Part shown: positions 9,901 to 17,295 of the stretch, piece by piece | How positions within the stretch are numbered: the first letter of the stretch is position 1 | Layout: each line of letters begins with the position of its first letter | From: SAR324 cluster bacterium | GTDB taxonomy: Bacteria > SAR324 > XYD2-FULL-50-16 > JAERRU01 | DNA length: 48,798 nucleotides | NCBI GenBank assembly: GCA_016735295.1 | Contig: JAERRU010000011.1 | Span: forward strand, 1 to 48,798 | Direction: 5' to 3' | Program-made: the position numbers and the translations under genes | Notes under the pieces: model-generated | What the model was told of the DNA's origin: nothing | What the model saw: only the letters and a program-made list of their open reading frames with translations | The model's database searches: none

Positions 9901-10112
9901 CAGAGGGGCGGTTGGTTGTAGATGGGGAAATAGTTACTGCATGTCAGTCGGTTTGCCCTACTAAAGCGATAACTTTTGGCAATGGAGTAGATGCTAATAG
10001 TAAAATATCGCAAAAGAAAAAAGATATTAGAGGTTATCATCAGTTGGCGGAGCTTAATTATCGGCCGGCTATCACCTACCTTAGTAAGGTAGATAGTGAT
10101 GAAATTAATTAG
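6939..10112 (+). CDS. actB: Alternative complex III subunit ActB, fused molybdopterin-like and iron-sulfur protein
   Basis: Periplasmic-side subunit of ACIII, 1057 residues. A twin-arginine-type signal (RRDFFK, about 19-24) leads to ASC near residue 38, which could be a lipobox. An oxidoreductase-like domain (about 60-720) follows, then a ferredoxin domain (about 830-1020). The ferredoxin cysteines are C837, 840, 843, 847; C893, 896, 901, 905; C925, 931, 935; C972, 975; C1002, 1006. These 15 cysteines fit three [4Fe-4S] and one [3Fe-4S] cluster, as known for ActB. The N-terminal CX2CX3CX27C motif (C68, C71, C75, C103) is also intact. Sits 43 bp after actA. Confidence 0.93.
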   Translation: MTKKQKRSEQKEAGSKIVRRDFFKLAAVSGASVAVASCNNDPVEELLPYINPPADLVAGKIYKFASSCQQCAAGCGVRARVVDGRVIGVEGNPDHPINKGALCAIGQSSLQELYSPVRIKSPVMGGEADTWENLLNSLGEKIEQARAEKGEAPKILYIGPTRRSASVDLLTDFLKRVNGERVFYEGNPYRSLLSANKDMFGKDEVPAYNIKKARTLISFGADFLESWHSVVENSDAYGEFHAYKDGKKGFHAHISPHLSLTASNADKWVNCSPGGEVQLALLLTKFLLDKSSISAKDKKIIRGKLSKVNIAKGIKELDLSMAQFKKIANSFGVQGHGVAISGGVSVSNLENASLHYAVNMLNYVGGALNKTIQFGADYAFAGSSAEQMASVVSKMEEGQYDILFIHEINLLEVLPNKELLRKALGGVDMVVGLFATYNETSEICQMLLPVGTAFESFDALNPKVGVYSLQQPVMANIPGIDSRSFGDVLLSLGSKLSDAKEADVKFATFQDWLKAKWEKEIYPQAKGYLNFTDFWHKSLQNGGYFKRVNPTKASVSLSCLKDIDLTNDKSVKKSEEKLKLVAFNSNLANINANTGNRGWLAEIPHPISQLTWDSWVEMHPDTAAKHSIKHGDEVEISSKQGSFKLPAYVYHGVNPSVLAIPAGMGLAMQFPNYSARRNLILPFTSDRPNEMIDLKVGKNLLNLLPFSSGGDDLLLSTELNIKKTGVKIALAEADGQWRDDIKALRDDSAQYGDRGQKGRGLFRRASLQDVKSGKMDEKGHHLRDRYYTVKSGSPTDFYDNVDEQVKAENIGYGFKPNDNPVFHKPYRFEMSVDLDRCTGCSSCIVACYAENNIPVVGKERFVLHRQMSWIRIERYFDKDEKGEIKTNLGPSACQQCDNAGCETVCPVYATYHNPDGLNAQVYNRCVGTRYCANNCIYKQRRFNWRTYEFPYPLNLQLNPAVTVRTKGVMEKCTFCVQRIQEAKATAKSEGRLVVDGEIVTACQSVCPTKAITFGNGVDANSKISQKKKDIRGYHQLAELNYRPAITYLSKVDSDEIN

Positions 10113-10132
10113 TTACATTTAAATATTAAAAT

Positions 10133-11485
10133 ATGTCTGTTTTAACTTACGCTAAAATAAACGATAGTGTTATAGCATCATTAGAGCCGCCAAAGTATAA
10201 GTGGTATTTAAGTATGTTGATTATACTATCAGCCTTGGGGGCAGGTCTTTTTGCCTTAGGGTATCAAATAATGCATGGATTAGAAGGAAGTGGCATAACC
10301 ACCCCTACTTTTTGGGGGGTGTACATCACAGATTTCGTATTTTGGGTGGGGATAGCCCATGCGGGAACTTTAATTTCTGCGGTACTTTTTCTAACTAGAG
10401 CCCCTTTTCGTACATCAATCTACCGAGCGTCTGAAGCTATGACAGTGTTTGCTGTTATAACGGCAGGATTATTTCCGTTGATACATTTAGGCAGAATTTG
10501 GAATTTTTATTGGTTCATCCCTTACCCTACACAACGTATGTTATGGGTTAATTTCAAGTCACCATTATTGTGGGATGTGTTCGCGGTTTCTACTTATATG
10601 TCGGTGTCGATAGCATTTTTCTTGGTGGGTTTAGTTCCTGATTTTGCGTCAGTAAGAGATCACGCTAAGGGAGCGAAGAAATATTTTTATGGATTAATGG
10701 CTCTAGGATTTAGGGGCACTAATATCCAGTGGGTGCATTATATGCGGGGATATTTATTATTTGCGGCGTTAGCCACTCCTTTGGTGTTTTCGGTTCATTC
10801 GATAGTATCTTGGGATTTTGCGATGTCTAGCATACCTGGCTGGCACACCACAATATTCGCTCCATATTTTGTAGCGGGAGCGATTTTTTCTGGTTGTGCA
10901 ATGGTAATCACGATCATGATACCAATGAGAGCTATTTTCCCTGGATTCGGTAAAATAATTACAGTTAAGCATCTTGAAGCCTTGGCTAAGATGATAATAT
11001 TTACAGGAGGAATAGTTACTTACGCATATTCAATTGAATTTTTCATTGCCTATTATAGCGGGTCACAATATGAACGAGCTTTATTTTGGTACCGGCCATT
11101 TGGGGAGTTAAACGGATTTTTTTGGTTGATGGTATTATGTAATTGTGTGGGGCCTATTCCACTTTGGAGAAAGAAGATAAGGACAAATTTAGTGGCTTTA
11201 TTTATCATTTCCATAGTAATTAATATAGGGATGTGGTTGGAGCGATTTAATATAGTTGTTACGTCTACGGCGCATGATTTTATTCCGTTTGTATGGGCGG
11301 GGTATACATTTCAGTGGGTTGAGATTTGGGTAACAGTTGGTAGTTTTGCATGGTTTTTCATGTGGTTTTTCATGTTTGTTAAATTGATGCCTTCTTTGGC
11401 GATAGCTGAGTTAAAAGAAGGGTTAACACCGCCTTTACGGCATAAGTGCCAGCATTGTTTGCCGGCATCAGGTTCTTATCGTTAA
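10133..11485 (+). CDS. actC: Alternative complex III subunit ActC, NrfD/PsrC-type quinol-binding membrane protein
   Basis: A 450-residue integral membrane protein of the NrfD/PsrC family with about ten hydrophobic segments. In ACIII this subunit holds the quinol site next to the ActB iron-sulfur chain and is proposed to carry protons. Typical features are the early GLFALGYQIMHGL segment, FVFWVGIAHAGTLISA, and the short loop HLGRIWNFYW, which in homologues lies close to the quinol site. Its start is 20 bp after actB and it ends 9 bp before actD. It is related to ActF, encoded at the end of the same operon, reflecting an ancient duplication. Confidence 0.93.
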   Translation: MSVLTYAKINDSVIASLEPPKYKWYLSMLIILSALGAGLFALGYQIMHGLEGSGITTPTFWGVYITDFVFWVGIAHAGTLISAVLFLTRAPFRTSIYRASEAMTVFAVITAGLFPLIHLGRIWNFYWFIPYPTQRMLWVNFKSPLLWDVFAVSTYMSVSIAFFLVGLVPDFASVRDHAKGAKKYFYGLMALGFRGTNIQWVHYMRGYLLFAALATPLVFSVHSIVSWDFAMSSIPGWHTTIFAPYFVAGAIFSGCAMVITIMIPMRAIFPGFGKIITVKHLEALAKMIIFTGGIVTYAYSIEFFIAYYSGSQYERALFWYRPFGELNGFFWLMVLCNCVGPIPLWRKKIRTNLVALFIISIVINIGMWLERFNIVVTSTAHDFIPFVWAGYTFQWVEIWVTVGSFAWFFMWFFMFVKLMPSLAIAELKEGLTPPLRHKCQHCLPASGSYR

Positions 11486-11494
11486 TATATACCT

Positions 11495-12025
11495 ATGAAG
11501 AAGAAATTTTCAGGATATTGGGCAACATTTGAGTTTTTAGATGATTTGTGTGGAGCAATTAAGGAGCTTAGGAGCAGTGGTTATAAAGAGATAACCACTC
11601 ACTCGCCTTGTCCTCGCCATGAGATTGATCATAGCTTGGGCGATCCGCAGAGCCGGGTACCTTTTTTCACTTTAATTTTTGGCATGGTGGGCACTGTTAC
11701 TGCTTACACTATGGCTAATTGGATGTCGGTTGATTGGGTGTTACCTGTTTCTAGTAAACCATTGGTTACTTTTATTCCTTATACAGTGATTGCATTTGAA
11801 TTAACTGTTTTAATGGGAGCTTATGGAACTATAGTGGGCATGTTATTTTTAATTTATAAAGGCACTCGAGCTAAAACGTTTCCTATCAGCAAGGAATATA
11901 AGGAATATAATAGATTTTTAAATGATCGATTTGGGCTAGTGGTTAGTTGTGATAAGGGAGATTTCACGAAAGTGGAGATGCTTTTGAAAAAGTATTCAGC
12001 AGAGGAGGTTTATAATGAGGGTTAA
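11495..12025 (+). CDS. actD: Alternative complex III subunit ActD (DUF3341)
   Basis: A 176-residue membrane subunit of ACIII. The N-terminal part (about 1-60) is soluble and contains YWATFEFLDDLCGAIKELR, the typical beginning of the family. Two membrane segments follow at about 61-76 and 97-117. The C-terminal tail is cytoplasmic. It has no cofactor motif; in known complexes it packs against ActC and ActF. Its last 11 bp overlap actE, so the two are probably translationally coupled. Confidence 0.9.
   Translation: MKKKFSGYWATFEFLDDLCGAIKELRSSGYKEITTHSPCPRHEIDHSLGDPQSRVPFFTLIFGMVGTVTAYTMANWMSVDWVLPVSSKPLVTFIPYTVIAFELTVLMGAYGTIVGMLFLIYKGTRAKTFPISKEYKEYNRFLNDRFGLVVSCDKGDFTKVEMLLKKYSAEEVYNEG
12003..12009 (+). 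promoter_or_regulatory. Strong Shine-Dalgarno site for actE
   Basis: AGGAGGT lies inside the end of actD, 5 bases before the actE ATG at 12015. Most genes in this window have no recognisable Shine-Dalgarno sequence, so this near-perfect site stands out and fixes the actE start. Confidence 0.75.
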
Positions 12026-12581
12026 TATATTATTTTTAACGGGCTTTCTTTGGTTAATTTTGAGTTATCCTGTATGGGCAACGTCGCCTATCAGGTCTTG
12101 GGCCACTGATATGTATAATCAATCAATGGTTAAATCTTTTGAAAAGGGAGGAATGCTCAGGTTTCCGGTTGGTTCGGTTACTACTGATGGCATAGTGATA
12201 AGATCTGACGGAATAAATAATGATTATGGCAAAAATTTACCATGGTCAGATTTTTCTGCTGATGGATTTAGATATAACCCAGCAGTAACTTTGCCTAATC
12301 CGATAAAAAAGGATGAGCGTTCATTATCTAATGGGGAATACATGTATTTAGTTAATTGCAGAGCTTGTCATGGGGCGCAAGGAAAATCTGAAACTAATAT
12401 AGGAAAGTTAAGGGCGGTACCGGTGATTGATACGTTGGTGCCTGATATGACAGACGGATATTTATATTTACGAATCACCTATGGTGGATCTATTCTAACT
12501 TCTATGCCTCCTTATGGTTATAATTTAAGTGAGCAGGAGAGGTGGGATGTGGTTAATTATATTAAAAACAAATTTAAATAA
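12015..12581 (+). CDS. actE: Alternative complex III subunit ActE, monoheme cytochrome c
   Basis: Periplasmic monoheme cytochrome c of ACIII, 188 residues. It starts with a signal-peptide-like hydrophobic stretch (about 4-23, ending PVWA). The single heme site is CRACH (C115, C118, H119), and the sixth ligand is probably the methionine of SMPPYG. The C-terminal helix QERWDVVNYIKNKFK is typical of class I cytochromes. The role is to accept electrons within the complex, as a partner of the ActA hemes, and pass them on. It overlaps actD by 11 bp and is followed 14 bp later by actF. Confidence 0.92.
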   Translation: MRVNILFLTGFLWLILSYPVWATSPIRSWATDMYNQSMVKSFEKGGMLRFPVGSVTTDGIVIRSDGINNDYGKNLPWSDFSADGFRYNPAVTLPNPIKKDERSLSNGEYMYLVNCRACHGAQGKSETNIGKLRAVPVIDTLVPDMTDGYLYLRITYGGSILTSMPPYGYNLSEQERWDVVNYIKNKFK

Positions 12582-12595
12582 ATTTATTTAGCGAG

Positions 12596-13933
12596 ATGAA
12601 TCGACTAGCCGAAATGCGTGAGCTACTGGAGAATGCTTCTTTTGGATTTAGCTTACGAACGAGGAATATTTTTTATTTGCTAATGGCAGTGGGAGGATTA
12701 GTTTTTTTAGCTAATCTTTTCTTAGGAGACCCACAGGTAGCATGGCAATCATTGTTAATAAATGTGGTATTTTTTGCGGGAATTGCACAGGCCACGCTAA
12801 TGTTTTCGGTTATATCAACGGTAACTGATGCATTTTGGGTGAGGCCAATAAAGCGAGTAGCAGAGGTTATTTCCACTTTTGGGCTATTGAGTATGGGGCT
12901 GTTTATTTTTTTATTTTTAGGGGGAAAGTATCTTTTTCAATGGTACAATCATGATTTGGTGATACACGCTAAAGAAGGTTGGTTGAACTATAATTTTTTT
13001 ATTATTCGTCAGTTGGTGGGCTTAGCGGTACTGGCTGTTTTGAGTTTGCTGTATTTAAGAAATTCTATCCGACCTGATTTTTCGGTAGCAAAAAAGCTAG
13101 GAATTAGTTTTTCGGGCACACTTTATAAGAGATGTATAAAGGACCATAAAGATCATGAGCTAGAGGCAGAAAAATCATATCATAGCAACAAGCAATTAGC
13201 TCCATGGTTAGGCTTTGTGTTTGGGGGAGTCGCTTCTTTAGTGGCATTTGATTGGATGATGTCTATTGATCAAGAGTGGTTTAGCACTATGTTTGGGGTG
13301 CAATATGTAGTTTCTAGTTTAATTGGCGGGGGCTCGGTTTTGATTATAGTGTCTGGTTTTATGAGAGGAAATGAGAAGATTGCTCATTATCAAACTAAGT
13401 ACCGACATCATGACATAACTAAATTAACTTTCGCTTTTGTGTTGCTTTGGACATATATGATTTTCAGTCAGGTGTTGGTTATTTGGTATGCTGACATTCC
13501 AGAGGAGACCCCATATATGATTTTAAGAATGAAATCAGAAGAATGGGGATGGATGTTTTTTGTTATATTCATCGTAGTTTTTGTAATTCCATTTTTTGGA
13601 TTGATGAGCAGGACGGCTTGTCGATCAATATTATTTTCTCGAATTATGGCGATAGATCTACTTATCGGTTTGTGGTTGGAGAAGTACTTCATTATTGTTC
13701 CTTCAATGCAAGAAAATGCTCTAGACGCTCAGTTGGCAAAGGGATCTTCTTTGGGGGCTCATATAACTGATGGTAGCATAAGCATTCCAGGATTTATGGT
13801 GATGCCTTTTTTAGCAAATATTATGGTTGGGCTAGGCATTTTAGGTATGTTTTTATTGTGGGTTAACTATTTCGCCAAGAAAGTGCCTATGATGCCCATC
13901 GGGGATAATAGGTTAGTTAAGCAAGATCATTAG
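12596..13933 (+). CDS. actF: Alternative complex III subunit ActF, PsrC-like membrane protein
   Basis: A 445-residue integral membrane subunit, paralogue of ActC, with about ten hydrophobic segments. The family hallmark is loss of the cofactor contacts while keeping a possible proton path; functional details of ActF remain debated. Recognisable parts are LLINVVFFAGIAQATLMFSVI, VAFDWMMSIDQEWFSTMFG and the C-terminal GISIPGF-type region. It is the last act gene. No caa3 or cbb3 oxidase gene follows; instead lpxH starts 17 bp later on the same strand. Confidence 0.9.
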   Translation: MNRLAEMRELLENASFGFSLRTRNIFYLLMAVGGLVFLANLFLGDPQVAWQSLLINVVFFAGIAQATLMFSVISTVTDAFWVRPIKRVAEVISTFGLLSMGLFIFLFLGGKYLFQWYNHDLVIHAKEGWLNYNFFIIRQLVGLAVLAVLSLLYLRNSIRPDFSVAKKLGISFSGTLYKRCIKDHKDHELEAEKSYHSNKQLAPWLGFVFGGVASLVAFDWMMSIDQEWFSTMFGVQYVVSSLIGGGSVLIIVSGFMRGNEKIAHYQTKYRHHDITKLTFAFVLLWTYMIFSQVLVIWYADIPEETPYMILRMKSEEWGWMFFVIFIVVFVIPFFGLMSRTACRSILFSRIMAIDLLIGLWLEKYFIIVPSMQENALDAQLAKGSSLGAHITDGSISIPGFMVMPFLANIMVGLGILGMFLLWVNYFAKKVPMMPIGDNRLVKQDH

Positions 13934-13950
13934 TTTTAGTTGATATTGAT

Positions 13951-14724
13951 TTGACAGTTTATTTAGATCAATTTAGCCAACTTTATGTTGTTTCTGATTT
14001 ACATTTGCAAGATAGTGATGTTGAATCGACAGATAAATTCCTTCATCTTTTAGAAATTTTACCCACCCGGCCTGCTGCACTTATTTTACTGGGCGATGTT
14101 TTTCAACTTTGGTCATCATATAGTACTAATTTAAGTGAATCGCAACTATCGGTAGTTAACGCTCTGGCTGAGTATAGGAATAGGGGGGGAGTGGTTGTGT
14201 TATTGGCGGGTAATAAAGATCTTTTATTTAAGAAAAAGGAGCTAGGAGCAGCTTTAAACGGAACTAATGAGGATATTTTTGACGTAGTGAGCCCTGATTA
14301 TGTGGTGATGGCGTTAAATGATGAGTACCGAATAGTATTTTATCATGGAGATTCTATTGATCAGAAGAACTATGCACACCGGCTAATGAAGCGATTGCTT
14401 AGGCTAAGATTAATTCATCTGATATGTCGAATTTTTCCAAATAAAACTTTATCGTGGATGACTAACTTTAATCGCGAACAATTAGGTAAATTCAAAAAAA
14501 AGAGTTATTATTTCCCTAAAGATCAGTGGATAAAGTGGTTGGATATGGCTTTACTGAAATATCAGGCTAAACTAGGGGTGGTAGGGCATTTTCACCCACA
14601 AGAATTGATTGAAACGCAAGCCGGAAAAAATGGATCAGGCCTGGTGCTTCCCAGTTGGTTTGGTAGCCATAGTTATTTATATGTTGATAAATTGGCATAT
14701 AAAGTGGTAAAATGTCCTAAATAA
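13951..14724 (+). CDS. lpxH: UDP-2,3-diacylglucosamine diphosphatase LpxH-like metallophosphoesterase
   Basis: Calcineurin-type metallophosphoesterase of 257 residues, most like LpxH, which cleaves UDP-2,3-diacylglucosamine to lipid X in lipid A synthesis at the inner membrane. The metal motifs are complete: SDLHL (D16, H18), GDVFQLW (D49), GNKD (N88), YHGD (H132) and GHFH near residue 205. The GNKD motif replaces the GNRD usual in LpxH, so a related phosphoesterase is not excluded. The start is TTG at 13951. It follows actF by 17 bp and precedes rsmH by 18 bp. Many alphaproteobacteria use the unrelated LpxI for this step. Confidence 0.78.
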   Translation: MTVYLDQFSQLYVVSDLHLQDSDVESTDKFLHLLEILPTRPAALILLGDVFQLWSSYSTNLSESQLSVVNALAEYRNRGGVVVLLAGNKDLLFKKKELGAALNGTNEDIFDVVSPDYVVMALNDEYRIVFYHGDSIDQKNYAHRLMKRLLRLRLIHLICRIFPNKTLSWMTNFNREQLGKFKKKSYYFPKDQWIKWLDMALLKYQAKLGVVGHFHPQELIETQAGKNGSGLVLPSWFGSHSYLYVDKLAYKVVKCPK

Positions 14725-14742
14725 TCGTAGTTGTAGTGCTTA

Positions 14743-15699
14743 GTGCACAAAAAGATGTTTAAAAAAATAGCCAATCATCAGCCGGTAATGCTAGAAGAGG
14801 TGCTAAATGTGGTGCCACCAAATGGGGAGCTGATGATAGATTTTACTTTAGGCATGGGAGGGCATAGTGAGGCTATATTAAGAGAGAATAAGGGCTATCG
14901 GTTGATTGGTTTTGATCGAGATAGTGAGGCTATAAGCATGGCTAGTCAGCGATTGATTGATTTTAAAGAGCGAATACTAATCAAGCAGGCTAAATTTAAT
15001 CAGGCGTGTGATTATCTGAAAAAAGAGAAAATAACAGCTAGTTTTATATTGGTGGATTTAGGAATATCTTCGTGGCAACTTGATCAGGCAGAGCGTGGGT
15101 TTGCTTTTAGCCAGCAGGGGCCATTAGATATGAGAATGGATAATACATCTGGGCTGTCGGCTAGCGATTACGTTAATCAAGCGACATATGAGAGTTTAAG
15201 GCAAATCTTGAGGGAATATGGCCAAGAGCCGTTTGCTGCTAGAATAGCGAAGGGTATAGTTAATGAGCGCCTTGAAAAAAAGATAAGCACCACCACTGAG
15301 CTGGCTGATATTGTTAATAAATATAAGCCTAAGAAGAGAAAAAAGAAGGGGGGGAGGAGGCATAACCAGGCTACTTTAACTTTTCAAGCGATACGAATTC
15401 ATATAAATGATGAAATCAACCAACTCAAGATTTTGCTTAATTCATTAGAATCTATTACAGCACCTGATTCGGTGGTGGCGGTGCTCGGCTTTCACTCATT
15501 AGAAGATAGGCTAGTTAAGAGGCGTTTTGCATATTTGGCGAAGAGTTGCGTTTGTGATAAAAGCTTGCCTGTTTGCCGTTGTCGGGGTATATCTTTAGTG
15601 GAAATGATAACTAAAAAGTGCATTAAAGCTGATGAAGTGGAAATAGAATCAAATCCTAGATCGAGAAGTGCTAGGTTGCGGGTGGTGAAATTCAAATGA
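14743..15699 (+). CDS. rsmH: 16S rRNA (cytosine-1402-N4)-methyltransferase RsmH (MraW)
   Basis: Methylates N4 of C1402 in the 16S rRNA P site using SAM. The 318-residue protein shows HQPVML (12-17), the SAM motif DFTLGMGGHSE, VDLGISSWQLDQAERGFAF and PLDMRM. A markedly basic stretch (PKKRKKKGGRR) comes before the conserved TFQAIRIHINDE segment, where the usual HPATRTFQ reads HNQATLTFQ. The start is GTG at 14743; an in-frame ATG at 14755 also fits. In most bacteria rsmH opens the division and cell wall (dcw) cluster; here ftsL follows with a 4-bp ATGA overlap. Confidence 0.93.
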   Translation: MHKKMFKKIANHQPVMLEEVLNVVPPNGELMIDFTLGMGGHSEAILRENKGYRLIGFDRDSEAISMASQRLIDFKERILIKQAKFNQACDYLKKEKITASFILVDLGISSWQLDQAERGFAFSQQGPLDMRMDNTSGLSASDYVNQATYESLRQILREYGQEPFAARIAKGIVNERLEKKISTTTELADIVNKYKPKKRKKKGGRRHNQATLTFQAIRIHINDEINQLKILLNSLESITAPDSVVAVLGFHSLEDRLVKRRFAYLAKSCVCDKSLPVCRCRGISLVEMITKKCIKADEVEIESNPRSRSARLRVVKFK

Positions 15700-16064
15700 T
15701 TTTATCATCTGAGGATAATAATAAAAATAATCATAATAATAATGATGATAATGATAGTGGGGATAAAGAAGCAAAAAATTGGCAATTAAGGCATAGCCGG
15801 CGGTATGTGAGGCGTGGGGGGATAGTTTTTTTTATCATGTTTGCTATTATTTTTGAACGTAATTTATTTCAAAAAATTGAGGTAAAAATAACCAATTTAT
15901 TAAAGGAAAAACGCAACTTAGAAGCTTATATAATAAGGGTTGAACTAGAAGAAAGATTCTTATATAGACCTGAGCGGGTAGATAATATTGCTCAAAAAGT
16001 ATTTAAAATGAGAAGGGTATCAGCCGATAAGGTTAAGAGGATAATAATAGACGAGCCAAATTAG
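15696..16064 (+). CDS. ftsL: Cell-division protein FtsL-like
   Basis: A 122-residue bitopic protein recognised mainly by position directly after rsmH (4-bp overlap) and by architecture. It has an Asn/Asp-rich cytoplasmic N-terminus (about 5-24), a basic patch (RHSRRYVRRG), one membrane segment (about 42-54) and a periplasmic heptad-like coiled coil (about 57-100). FtsL links FtsB/FtsQ to the septal PBP. The poly-Asn stretch comes from AAT/GAT-rich DNA (15718-15755) and is unusual. The expected next gene, ftsI, is missing. Confidence 0.72.
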   Translation: MILSSEDNNKNNHNNNDDNDSGDKEAKNWQLRHSRRYVRRGGIVFFIMFAIIFERNLFQKIEVKITNLLKEKRNLEAYIIRVELEERFLYRPERVDNIAQKVFKMRRVSADKVKRIIIDEPN

Positions 16065-16170
16065 CACTAAACAAAGAAAGGCAAGTGCTTTTGGGCTATT
16101 CTTTAATAATTGATTTTATAAAGGTTGCCTGTGATGAGGTGATTTTTGATTAATAATATATGGTAGTGTT

Positions 16171-16866
16171 ATGTTCGCTAAGGAGTTGACGGTTAAATTT
16201 TTTAATTTAAGATTAATAGGGCTAGCAGTATTTTGGTTGATAGGGAGCTTATTTTGGTTAGCCCCTAGCTATCATGTCCTGCAGGCGCAGCCTAGGGTGG
16301 AGAACACGATAAAGTTTGGTGCTATGTATTTTTCCACTTTAAATGCATATCTAAAACTTGATAATAAAACTACGGGTACTAGTGCATTAAACTCAAATTC
16401 TTTGACAGGGGTGACTATATATGGGGAAAAGATAACGCAAAGTTATTTTGGGTATGAGGTTAGGTTCACACCGGTACAACAAGAGATAATAATGACAGTA
16501 GATAGTGCTGAAACCACTGTCCAAAATACTGGAATTTTATTAGGGGGCTCTATGCGGGCATACCTGAAATCTCATAAGAGGCGTGGGTTTAACGTGTATG
16601 GGGCGGTTAATATAGGATTATTGACTACGCAAATGGATTTTGTGATAGCACCCACGGGGTTAAAGGGAAAGAGTTATTCCACAGTAACCTATGTGATTGG
16701 AGCAGAGGCTGGATTTGATTATCTGTTAAGATTTGCTGGAGTGAGAGCAGCGGCGGGATATCAATATGGGGGAAACACGATCAGCACAGGTGCTGATGAT
16801 ATTTACCGACTTAGATATACTGTAGCGTCTCCATACTGGGCACTTGGGGTGTTTAGCTTTTTTTAA
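16171..16866 (+). CDS. Outer-membrane beta-barrel protein, OmpA/OmpW-like size
   Basis: A 231-residue predicted outer-membrane protein. A long hydrophobic N-terminal signal (about 14-36, ending VLQA before QPRV) is followed by alternating hydrophobic and polar strands such as NTIKFGAMYFSTLNAYLKL, YFGYEVRFTPV and FNVYGAVNIGLL. It ends with WALGVFSFF, the terminal phenylalanine being the usual BAM recognition signal. Features resemble small eight-stranded barrels, and rickettsial-type surface antigens, but I cannot name the family. It lies 106 bp after ftsL, so it may have its own promoter. Confidence 0.65.
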   Translation: MFAKELTVKFFNLRLIGLAVFWLIGSLFWLAPSYHVLQAQPRVENTIKFGAMYFSTLNAYLKLDNKTTGTSALNSNSLTGVTIYGEKITQSYFGYEVRFTPVQQEIIMTVDSAETTVQNTGILLGGSMRAYLKSHKRRGFNVYGAVNIGLLTTQMDFVIAPTGLKGKSYSTVTYVIGAEAGFDYLLRFAGVRAAAGYQYGGNTISTGADDIYRLRYTVASPYWALGVFSFF

Positions 16867-17295
16867 AAGGGGTTAATTGTTAAGATGGAAGTATAAATTA
16901 TTAGTTGTTATGGGGTGGGGAATTTAATTTTTAATTAATTTTTTATAGGCGACTAATTTTTGTGGGGGGTATGATTTTTTCTTAAATTATTTACTGAGAG
17001 AAGATTTATTTACGGCTTATCAAATCTGGCTAGTTTTACTACTACATCTAATGCTAGCCACTAGCTATTATCCACTATCTGTTGGGTAAAAAAATTATTA
17101 AGCGAAAATAAAAATAACGGTAGATATAGTTAACTTGGATATCTATCCATATGGATATTCCAAGATTTAGGGCGATAGCTGGGTAGTGATTTTTTCTTCA
17201 TTCATCAATTTTTAATATTTACACATAATTTAAGATGGAGTAATCTTACCTTTTTATTTGGTTTGGCAATTTTATTTTAGCAAAAAGGTTGACTA
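16867..17295. other. Intergenic region, 429 bp, before mnmG
   Basis: No plausible ORF or RNA gene is seen. It holds a 14-bp perfect palindrome, TATCCATATGGATA, at 17144-17157. It also has a small hairpin, TAAGAT-6 nt-ATCTTA, at 17231-17248. The palindrome could be an operator, but nothing else supports that. mnmG is preceded by AAAAAGG (17282-17288), a fair ribosome-binding site. Confidence 0.5.

Noticed and set aside
6209-13933. Polysulfide/thiosulfate or DMSO reductase operon
   Set aside because: Two PsrC-like subunits, a pentaheme ActA, DUF3341 ActD and monoheme ActE in this order are specific to alternative complex III.
17144-17157. 14-bp palindrome as an operator or attachment site
   Set aside because: A single AT-rich palindrome with no second copy, integrase or regulator gene nearby.
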